Program-made: the position numbers and the translations under genes
Shown here: piece after piece, positions 1 to 6,100 of the stretch
Layout: each line of letters starts with the position of its first letter
How positions within the stretch are numbered: the first letter of the stretch is position 1
NCBI GenBank assembly: GCA_945912085.1
Contig: CAMEBJ010000046.1
Span: forward strand, 1 to 8,282
DNA from: an uncultured Bacteroidales bacterium
Lineage (GTDB): Bacteria; Bacteroidota; Bacteroidia; Bacteroidales; UBA932
Length of the DNA: 8,282 nucleotides
Direction: 5' to 3'
Notes under the pieces: model-generated
Databases searched by the model: none
The model's input: only the letters and a program-made list of their open reading frames with translations
Told to the model about the DNA's origin: nothing

Positions 1-194
1 TAATCATCGAATGATGCGACCTCGGAGCGGATTTCCTGCGCAGCCTCGTCGAGTTTCATGGCATTGATGTCAACCAGAAGAAGGTTGTAGCCGCGTCTGG
101 CGAGTTTGGCGGCGTAGAGTTTCCCCATTCCGGAAGCCGCACCCGTGACAAGGGCGTAAGTCTTGTATTCAGCGAATTTATCTCTTTCTTTCAT
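1..194 (-). CDS. SDR-family NAD(P)-dependent oxidoreductase, N-terminal part
   Basis: Read on the minus strand, the first 64 codons begin MKERDKFAEYKTYALVTGAA and continue with SGMG. The TGxxxGxG cofactor-binding glycine motif is at residues 17-24 (TGAASGMG). A second strand, NLLLVDIN, ends in Asp42; an acidic residue there usually goes with NAD(H) rather than NADP(H) preference, so that part is inference. This is the first beta-alpha-beta unit of the Rossmann fold of short-chain dehydrogenases/reductases. The catalytic Ser and YxxxK motifs would lie beyond the window edge, so substrate and activity cannot be judged. The ATG at 194 is chosen because the glycine motif then sits at the usual distance from the N-terminus. 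The gene is divergent from the Fur-like gene and has its own promoter match at 275-244. No Shine-Dalgarno sequence is visible. Confidence 0.9.
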   Translation of the reverse strand, partial: MKERDKFAEYKTYALVTGAASGMGKLYAAKLARRGYNLLLVDINAMKLDEAAQEIRSEVASFDD

Positions 195-213
195 ATTCAA
201 TTTTGTGAATATG
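192..213. repeat. 8-bp inverted repeat over the start of the dehydrogenase gene
   Basis: CATATTCA (192-199) and TGAATATG (206-213) are exact reverse complements separated by six bases. The left arm contains the start codon of the minus-strand dehydrogenase gene, so in its mRNA the arms could form a hairpin over the start. As DNA it could be an operator. The word ATATTCA also occurs in the dyads at 299-311, 2004-2018 and 2023-2037, but here the arms are spread apart rather than sharing one central base. Function is inferred. Confidence 0.45.
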
Positions 214-243
214 CCACATCCTGACCTTATGGCATAGAACGGA

Positions 244-275
244 CAAAATTAGCATTTTTCCTCGGTTCCGCCAAA
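244..275 (-). promoter_or_regulatory. Predicted Bacteroidota promoter of the dehydrogenase gene
   Basis: On the minus strand TTTG (275-272) is followed after 20 bases by TAATTTTG (251-244). This fits the Bacteroidota sigma-ABfr pattern TTTG-N19-TAnnTTTG with one extra base in the spacer. Transcription would begin near 238, leaving a leader of roughly 40 bases that includes the inverted repeat at 192-213. Confidence 0.55.
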
Positions 276-292
276 AATATGTATAGTTTAAG

Positions 293-325
293 TTTATAAA
301 TATTCAATATTATTTAATATCTTTG
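293..325 (+). promoter_or_regulatory. Predicted promoter of the Fur-like gene
   Basis: TATCTTTG at 318-325 matches the Bacteroidota -7 element TAnnTTTG exactly. The -33 element is weak: TTTA at 293-296 is the nearest match, with a 21-base spacer. Transcription would start near 330. This rules out the in-frame TTG at 323 as translation start and supports ATG 350. A weak -33 box with an operator-like dyad in the spacer suits a regulated promoter. Confidence 0.6.
299..311. promoter_or_regulatory. Putative Fur-family operator, 6-1-6 perfect dyad
   Basis: AATATTCAATATT is a perfect 6-1-6 inverted repeat centred on C305. It lies just upstream of the -7 box (318-325) of the Fur-like gene, within the promoter spacer, where a bound repressor would block RNA polymerase. 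The core ATATTCAATAT recurs exactly in two sites upstream of the sirtuin gene. Fur and PerR boxes are AT-rich dyads of 7-1-7 geometry, so autoregulation by the adjacent gene product is a reasonable inference. Chance is a concern in AT-rich DNA, but the repeated exact core makes it less likely. Confidence 0.5.
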
Positions 326-349
326 CGGGTTGACAAAATTGCCGAATAT

Positions 350-802
350 ATGCAGAATGACTTTTCCGAAGCATTGGAAATGTATAGGAACAATCTGAAA
401 AAACATTCCCTGAAAGCCACCCCGCAAAGAATGGCCGTACACAAGGCTATGCTGGAACTTGGACACGCGAGCGCAGACATTGTGGTAGAGCACATCAAGG
501 AAACGGGAGAGGCGCCCGTGACCACAGCCTCGGTTTACAACATCCTCAGCCAGCTTGCCGACCTTGGCATCTACGGCAGGAGGCTCAGTTCGAACAACAA
601 GATGTTCTTCGACGTGAACACCGCCCGTCATTTTCACCTCTACGACAAGGAAAGGCATATCTACAGGGACCTGATGGACGATGAACTGATGGAAATCATC
701 GAGTCGAAGCTCAAGAAAAAGAAATTCAAGGGATTGAGCATCGAGAGCATTGACATCCAGATTGTCGCAAGACCGACAGGAAGATCCCGCAGGACCAGGT
801 AA
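350..802 (+). CDS. Fur-family transcriptional regulator without cysteines
   Basis: A protein of 150 residues. Residues 16-35 match the Fur N-terminus (LKKHSLKATPQRMAVHKAML). The winged-helix recognition region is at about 57-74 (TTASVYNILSQLADLGI), and a dimerisation/metal domain follows. By comparison with PerR, likely regulatory metal ligands are His39, Asp88, His94, His96 and an Asp in the DLMDDEL segment (107-113). There is no cysteine anywhere, so the usual CxxC structural zinc site is absent. The tail is basic (RPTGRSRRTR). The start is ATG 350, because the in-frame TTG at 323 lies inside the -7 promoter box. It is followed after 37 bases by the ATPase gene, probably in one transcript. 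Operator-like dyads precede this gene and the sirtuin gene. Family assignment is firm; the sensed signal (peroxide, iron, haem or other) cannot be told from sequence. Confidence 0.88.
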   Translation: MQNDFSEALEMYRNNLKKHSLKATPQRMAVHKAMLELGHASADIVVEHIKETGEAPVTTASVYNILSQLADLGIYGRRLSSNNKMFFDVNTARHFHLYDKERHIYRDLMDDELMEIIESKLKKKKFKGLSIESIDIQIVARPTGRSRRTR

Positions 803-839
803 TTGCAAACATCCCACACCCGTTTGAGACAAAAATAAA

Positions 840-1994
840 ATGGACACCCCTTTCATATATGACAAATTCGTGACCGGCAGGAACTTTGTCGGAAGGAAGA
901 ACGAATGCAATGCATTGTCGAACCTCATATCAGCCGGTGAGAGTGTCGTCATCTACGAACCTCCGAAGACAGGAAAGACATCAGTCATCCGGAACACCCT
1001 GCTGAATATGCAAATCACAGGAAAAATTTTCTCCGTGGTCAGCCTGAATATGTTCAACATCAGGACCTGCAGGGATTTCCTGACAAGATTCGGCAGCGAA
1101 GTCATCCGCAGCGCAGCCTCCTCGCCGCAGGAGTGCGAAGAGCTGGGGCAGACCTTCCTTGACGGCACCCATTTCGTTTTCGACCGTGAAAGATACGTTT
1201 CCTGCGCGGAGGCAGTTTCCCTCAACTGGGACCCCGACAAGGCTGATATGGAGAAGATCGCAGAACTTCCGTTCAGGATTGCCGCCCTGCGTGACACCAG
1301 AACAGTCGTAATCCTCGACGAGTTCCAGAGCATCCTCGCCGACGAATCCTACTGGGACCTTTTCAAGGCAATGGAGAGAGCTTTCAAGAAAGTCAGGGAA
1401 GAAGGCAAAACGCTCTGCAGCTTCATCATCTGCGGCTCCAAAGTCAATGCGATGAAACACATCTTCGAGGAGCAGAAGTTCTTCCACTCCCTCGTGACCC
1501 GGATTCAGCTTTCGGAGATTGACGACAGGGAGATTGTGGACCACGTGGTCAGGGGCTTCCTTCAGGGAGGCAAGGTCCTCGAAAAAGAACAGGCACTCGG
1601 GGCCTGCAGGCTCTTCAAGAACAACATCTGGTACGTAAGCCATTTCTTCTCTGTCTGCAATTCCCTGTCCAAAGGCTATATGAATGAAGGCATTATGACA
1701 GATGCCCTGGGCGTTCTGATCAGCATCCACGAGCCGAGATTCGTCTCACTCATGTTCAGCCTGACAGATTTCCAGGCGAGCCTTCTGAAGGCAGTCCTCG
1801 AGGGAGTCAAGAGATTCAGCGCGACCGACATCATCGAAAAATATTCCCTCAATTCCTCCGCCAACGTGAAAAGGGTGAAGGACGCCCTCAAGAAAAAGGA
1901 GGTCATCACCTTCGACGAGAATGACGAACCGGTGGTTCTTGACCCTCTGTTCGAGTATTGGGCAAGGAAATATTATTTCTCTATGAAGGAATAG
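840..1994 (+). CDS. ATPase_2-type P-loop ATPase with C-terminal winged helix
   Basis: A protein of 384 residues. After the FVGRKNE segment (16-22), typical of archaeal-type ATPases (ATPase_2/STAND-like), come a Walker A motif at 40-47 (EPPKTGKT), a Walker B motif with Asp160-Glu161 (VVILDEFQ), and a sensor-like strand ending FIICGSK (Gly199, Ser200). The C-terminal part from about residue 305 looks like the winged-helix domain of this family and ends with LDPLFEYW (367-374), its typical closing motif. The first Walker A glycine is replaced by Glu40; I recall the same EPPK-GKT form in other Bacteroidales homologues, so it may be a family trait. There is no signal peptide or membrane segment, so it is cytoplasmic. 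It lies 37 bases after the Fur-like gene with no promoter between. The cellular role is unknown; a DNA- or protein-remodelling or regulatory role is only a guess. Confidence 0.85.
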   Translation: MDTPFIYDKFVTGRNFVGRKNECNALSNLISAGESVVIYEPPKTGKTSVIRNTLLNMQITGKIFSVVSLNMFNIRTCRDFLTRFGSEVIRSAASSPQECEELGQTFLDGTHFVFDRERYVSCAEAVSLNWDPDKADMEKIAELPFRIAALRDTRTVVILDEFQSILADESYWDLFKAMERAFKKVREEGKTLCSFIICGSKVNAMKHIFEEQKFFHSLVTRIQLSEIDDREIVDHVVRGFLQGGKVLEKEQALGACRLFKNNIWYVSHFFSVCNSLSKGYMNEGIMTDALGVLISIHEPRFVSLMFSLTDFQASLLKAVLEGVKRFSATDIIEKYSLNSSANVKRVKDALKKKEVITFDENDEPVVLDPLFEYWARKYYFSMKE

Positions 1995-2003
1995 TTTATA
2001 TTT

Positions 2004-2037
2004 ATATATTCAATATTTCATTAGATATTCAATATTT
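2004..2037. promoter_or_regulatory. Two direct operator-like dyads upstream of the sirtuin gene
   Basis: Two identical 15-base words, ATATTCAATATTTCA, lie at 2006-2020 and 2025-2039, 19 bp apart. Each contains the perfect 5-1-5 dyad ATATT-C-AATAT. Extended to 7-1-7 (2004-2018 and 2023-2037), each pairs at six of seven positions, failing only at the sixth base. The same 11-base core lies in the promoter of the Fur-like gene. A possible weak -7 box, TATATTTA (1997-2004), overlaps the first site, so binding there could repress the sirtuin promoter. This is the only AT-rich gap in an otherwise tightly packed three-gene set. Confidence 0.5.
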
Positions 2038-2046
2038 CAGAAATAT

Positions 2047-2763
2047 ATGAAAAGGAGGATAGTCGTTCTCACCGGCGCTGGAGTGAGCGCCGAAAGCGGC
2101 ATTAGCACATTCAGGGACAGCGACGGTCTCTGGGAGAACTACAATGTCGAGGATGTTGCGTCGATTGACGGCTGGTATCGCGACAAGGCGCTCGTGCTGG
2201 ATTTCTACAACCAGCGCAGGGAACAGCTCAGGACGGTCAAGCCGAATGCGGCCCATCTGGAGATTGCAGCCCTGGAGAAGGACTACGACGTGACGGTGGT
2301 CACACAGAACGTGGACAATCTCCACGAGGCGGCGGGGAGCACGCGCATCATACATCTGCACGGGGAACTGACCAAGGTGCGCCCGGAGAACTGCTGCAAT
2401 GAGGCTGACGGGTTCTCGGAGGCGAGCGTCTTTGACATAGGCTACGGGAAGATTGTCCTCGGGGACCTCGCTCCGAACGGGGCCCAGCTCAGGCCGCACA
2501 TAGTCTGGTTCGGGGAGGCAGTGCCGAAAATAGAGGCTGCAATAGATGCAGTCCAGAGGGCTGACATTCTTCTGATTGTGGGCACATCACTCCAGGTCTA
2601 TCCGGCGGCAGGGCTTTACAGATATGCCGGGAATGAAACTCCAATCTTCATAATTGACCCGAAGGACGTGCCGGTGCACGACCGCAGGATTACCCACATA
2701 AAGGACGTGGCTACATCCGGAATGAAGACTTTCAGGGAGTTGTGCGACAAAAAGCGAATTTAA
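2047..2763 (+). CDS. cobB: NAD-dependent protein deacylase, CobB/SIRT5-like sirtuin
   Basis: A single-domain sirtuin of 238 residues. It removes acyl groups from lysine using NAD+, giving nicotinamide and O-acyl-ADP-ribose. Visible motifs are GAGVSAESGI (10-19) and TFRD (21-24) for NAD binding, TQNVDNLHE (86-94), HLHG with catalytic His105, RPHIVWFGE (149-157) and GTSLQVYPA (179-187). Tyr54 and Arg57 in FYNQRR match the Tyr/Arg pair that lets SIRT5 and E. coli CobB accept succinyl and malonyl groups, so desuccinylase activity is possible. The zinc-ribbon cysteines are missing: only Cys116, Cys117 and Cys233 exist. I recall this in other Bacteroidota sirtuins. It begins 52 bases after the ATPase gene, with two operator-like dyads in the gap. 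The family is certain; the preferred acyl group is inferred. Confidence 0.93.
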   Translation: MKRRIVVLTGAGVSAESGISTFRDSDGLWENYNVEDVASIDGWYRDKALVLDFYNQRREQLRTVKPNAAHLEIAALEKDYDVTVVTQNVDNLHEAAGSTRIIHLHGELTKVRPENCCNEADGFSEASVFDIGYGKIVLGDLAPNGAQLRPHIVWFGEAVPKIEAAIDAVQRADILLIVGTSLQVYPAAGLYRYAGNETPIFIIDPKDVPVHDRRITHIKDVATSGMKTFRELCDKKRI

Positions 2764-2765
2764 TT

Positions 2766-2795
2766 TTTGATTGTTCAAATGTTTGATTACCTTTG
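2766..2795 (+). promoter_or_regulatory. Predicted promoter of rpsU
   Basis: TTTG (2766-2769) is followed after 18 bases by TACCTTTG (2788-2795), an exact TAnnTTTG match. The start would be near 2800, giving a leader of under 30 bases that consists largely of the Shine-Dalgarno region. It begins just after the sirtuin stop codon, so rpsU is its own transcription unit, perhaps with some read-through. Confidence 0.7.
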
Positions 2796-2809
2796 CACCC
2801 GCAAAAGAA

Positions 2810-2821
2810 AAAGGAGGTGAT
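2810..2821 (+). promoter_or_regulatory. Near-perfect Shine-Dalgarno sequence of rpsU
   Basis: AAAGGAGGTGAT is complementary over 12 bases to the conserved 3' end of 16S rRNA (ATCACCTCCTTT). The GGAGG core ends 10 bases before the ATG at 2828. No other gene in the window has anything comparable. In Bacteroidota bS21 helps hide the anti-Shine-Dalgarno on the ribosome, and a strong Shine-Dalgarno on rpsU fits feedback, with ribosomes lacking bS21 translating rpsU preferentially. The site also fixes the start codon at 2828. Confidence 0.85.
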
Positions 2822-2827
2822 AAAGTT

Positions 2828-3022
2828 ATGATTATAGTTCCGATCAAGGAAGGCGAGAACATCGAGAAGGCTCTCAAGAAATTCAAAAGGAAATTTGAGA
2901 AGACAGGCGCAATCCGCGAACTGCGTGCACGCAAACAGTTTGTAAAACCGTCAGTCAAGAGAAGGGAAGAGATCAAGAAAGCCATTTACGTTCAGCATCT
3001 CCAGCTCCAGGACGAGCAGTAA
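2828..3022 (+). CDS. rpsU: 30S ribosomal protein bS21
   Basis: A 64-residue basic protein, MIIVPIKEGENIEKALKKFK at the start and then RKFEKTGAIRELRARKQFVKPS. This is the bS21 pattern, including the conserved FKRKFEKTG region and arginine/lysine-rich helices. bS21 sits on the 30S platform beside the 3' end of 16S rRNA. In Bacteroidota it helps sequester the anti-Shine-Dalgarno, so most mRNAs are translated without Shine-Dalgarno pairing. The start is set by the strong ribosome-binding site; an in-frame TTG at 2771 lies upstream of the promoter's -7 box and can be excluded. The gene has its own promoter and terminator and is likely autoregulated at translation. Confidence 0.97.
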   Translation: MIIVPIKEGENIEKALKKFKRKFEKTGAIRELRARKQFVKPSVKRREEIKKAIYVQHLQLQDEQ

Positions 3023-3049
3023 TCAGATTTTTTCTGAAGAAAAATATTC

Positions 3050-3082
3050 AGGGTTGACCGCTTCTGTGGCCAACCCTTTTTT
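3050..3082 (+). terminator. Rho-independent terminator of rpsU
   Basis: AGGGTTG (3050-3056) pairs with CAACCCT (3071-3077). After one A-C mismatch two more pairs (CC 3058-3059 with GG 3068-3069) extend the stem, leaving an 8-base loop. A run of T follows to 3082. The T-run is followed at once by the -7 box of the next gene. Confidence 0.85.
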
Positions 3083-3083
3083 A

Positions 3084-3091
3084 TATCTTTG
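3084..3091 (+). promoter_or_regulatory. Predicted -7 promoter box of the AsmA-like gene
   Basis: TATCTTTG matches TAnnTTTG exactly. The expected -33 TTTG is not clear; that position falls inside the terminator loop (TTCTG at 3062-3066). Transcription would start near 3097, leaving a leader of about 14 bases before ATG 3111 and excluding the in-frame TTG at 3102 as a likely start. Confidence 0.6.
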
Positions 3092-3110
3092 CAGCGCTTA
3101 ATTGATTTTT

Positions 3111-6100
3111 ATGAAGGGAACACGGAATTTTTCTGAAACGGACACTGGAAAAAAAGGCCGGAGGAAGAGGCTTCTGAAGGCGGTCTGCTGGATTGCCGGA
3201 ATCTGGGCTGTCCTGCTTGTCGCTCTCCAGATTCTGCTCTCCCCCGCTTTTCTGACAAGGACGGTCGAGAGAATTGCAGATGATTACATTGACGGCACCC
3301 TGGAATTCGGCAGGGTGAGTGCATCCGTGTTCAGACATTTCCCGAATGTGAGCGTCACCCTTGACTCAATGAGCATAACCTATCCTTCCGAAAGATTTGC
3401 CGCCCTGGACACCACCGGAGGCAGGAACTGGATGCTCAGGCGAGGGAAAGGACCACAGGCCGACACCCTGGCTTCATTCGACAGATTCACCGTTTCAATC
3501 AACGTGCTGTCCCTGATTGGAAAGGAAATCAGGATTCCGTACGCACAGATGAAAAAACCGAGAATCTTTGTTAAGAACTACAACGATTCTACCGCCAACT
3601 GGAATATTTTCAGGGCAGAGGAGGCGGAGGAGGCAGACAGCGAAGTGCCGGAAGGCGGGAAAGGACTTTCTCTTCCGGCCATAAGCCTTGGGAAAATCAG
3701 CCTTGAGGACAATCCCCTGATTGTGTTCTGCAACAAAAGGGATTCGGTCTATATTGCCTTGAGACTCAAAGAGATGTACATACGCAGGCAATGGAAGGAA
3801 TATGCTGTGGGACTTGAGGCGAGGACGGGAGTGTCTATGCCTTCAATCGGAAGGGTGATGGTTCCGATTGAGGCTTCCGCAAAAGTTTCCTTCCCGAAGG
3901 ATTCTGTTCCGGCAATTGACATCAGCAAGTTCGAGGCCTCGGTGGCGTCCATCCCGGTGAAGGCTTCGGGCTCTGTCAGATATTTCCCGGACAGTCTCGC
4001 CCTGGATGTGAGGGCGGCGGTTGAAGGATGCCGGATTGAAGATGTCCTGGCCTACCTCAAGAGGAGCACATTCAAGGATGCACTGGATTTCAAGACTGAT
4101 GCAGTTCTGAATGCGGAGGCCTCGGCAAAAGGGAGCTTTGCTTTTGACGGGAATGTCCTTCCGGAAATTGGTTTCAGACTGAATGTACCGGACGCAATGC
4201 TCGTGAATCCCAAAATCGGGATGAATGCAAGGGCCGGTTCGGAAATCAGCGCATCCGGAGGAAACGGGAAGCCTGTGGACGTGAATGTCAGGAGCCTGTA
4301 TTTCAACGGAGAGGCTATCTATATGGCTCTCAAGGGGAAAGCCCTTGACATTGCCGGAAAGGACCCTCTTTTCGACATCGACGGAAGAATCGCCACTTCG
4401 CTTGACACCATTGCTACATATCTCCCTGAAGAGCTTGGGATTGCGATGGAAGGAGGCATTGAGGCAGAGGCAAAGGGACGCATCAGGATGTCCCAGATTG
4501 ACCCTTACAGGTTCTACGGAGCGAATCTGACGGGATTCCTTCGAAGCGACAGGCTGAAGGTGGCTATGCCTTCGGATTCCGTCAACGTGGACATTGACTC
4601 TCTGGACGTGAAACTGGCCACCGTGGGGAACAAGTATGATGAAGATGTGAGAAAAGGGACAAGAATGCTGGCTGTCGTGGCAAAAGTCGGGAAGGCTCTC
4701 GTGAATTACAGGAATTCATTCAGTCTGGAGGGCAGCAATCTGGCGCTGATGGCACAGAACGATGCAGCAGTGCTCAAGAACAGGGACACTTCCGTCTTCC
4801 ATCCTTTCGGAGGAAGGCTTGAGATCGGGAAAATCACCCTCACGGACAGCGATTCCTGCTCGGTTTCACTCTCGAAATCGGACAATGTCTTCAAAATCAG
4901 TCCTGACAAGGCCAAGCCCGGAAATCCGAAAATTTCCCTGAAGAGTTCTACCGGGTTCATTGGTATCAAGGAAGAAAGCAACCGTCTGATGGTACGCGGG
5001 ATGAATTTCGACATCACCGCCACAAGGCACGAGTCCTGGAAAAGGAGCAAGAGGGCAAAAGCCTGGATTGACTCCCTTTCGCGCGTCTATCCGGATGTTC
5101 CGAAGGATTCACTGCCCTCATTCCTTATGAAGAGGAGGATGGCAGGAGGTGTGCCGGAATGGCTGAGTGAGAAAGACTTCCAGCAAAGTGACCCGAATTT
5201 CAAACTTGACGAAGCTCTCTCAAAATACTACAGGGACTGGGATTTCAACGGAAACCTCAGCCTGGGCAGGACTATGCTCCGGACAGCGCACTTCCCTCTG
5301 AAGACATCGGTTTCGGCTTTTGCCGGAAGAGTCAACAACAACGAGGTTGCCATAAAATCCTTTCAACTGAAAAGCGGAAGTTCCGACCTGTCGGTCAAAG
5401 GTTCACTCAAGGGACTCCGAGGTGCCGTCCTGAGGAACGGGCCGCTCAGCCTGAATCTCGATGTGAGGTCCGACACATTGAATGTCAACGAGCTTCTCCG
5501 TGCCTACAGCCTCGGGGATGAGTTCAGGAAGACAAGTGCGGGAATCGGACATCACCACTTTGAGGAGCCCCAGGTGCTGGATTCCATCGGGGACACCGGT
5601 GCAACCGTCTCTTCACCGCTGCTGATTGTACCTGCCAACATCATGGCAAACATCTCCGTCGCAGCCTCCAACGTGAGGTACTCCAATATGGAAATGAAGA
5701 AGATGGAGGCCGAGTTGGTGATGAAGGAGAGATGTCTGCAGCTCAAGAGAATTGAGGCGAAGAGCAATGTGGGGAATATGTTCGTGGAGGGATTCTACGC
5801 GACCAGGAGCAAGAAAAACCTGAAGACAGGATTCAATCTGAGTCTGACTGACATCACTGCGGAGAAAATCATCGAGATGATTCCTGCGGTGGACACCCTG
5901 ATGCCTATGCTCAAGTCGTTCAAGGGACTGCTGAACTGCGAGATGGCAGCAACATCGAAGATTGACACCACGATGAGTCTCGTGATTCCTTCGCTGAACG
6001 GAGTAATCAGAATCAGCGGGAAGAATCTTGCCCTTGTGGAGAGCGAAAGTCTTTTCAAGGTTGCAAGACTTCTGAAATTCAGGAATATACACAACATAGA

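Noticed and set aside
323..349. Upstream TTG start giving a 159-residue Fur-like protein
   Set aside because: The TTG is part of the -7 promoter box TATCTTTG (318-325), so it would not be in the mRNA. ATG 350 fits the normal Fur N-terminus.
840..2763. ATPase plus SIR2 as an antiphage defence system
   Set aside because: The sirtuin is a small CobB-type deacylase with all catalytic motifs, not a SIR2 effector fused to or paired with HerA, STAND or Argonaute. No defence context is seen nearby.
2771..2827. Upstream TTG start giving an 83-residue bS21
   Set aside because: It lies upstream of the -7 box and would translate the promoter and Shine-Dalgarno. The 64-residue form is the normal bS21 length.
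3102..3110. Upstream TTG start of the AsmA-like gene
   Set aside because: It adds only three residues and lies within a few bases of the predicted transcription start; ATG 3111 is preferred.
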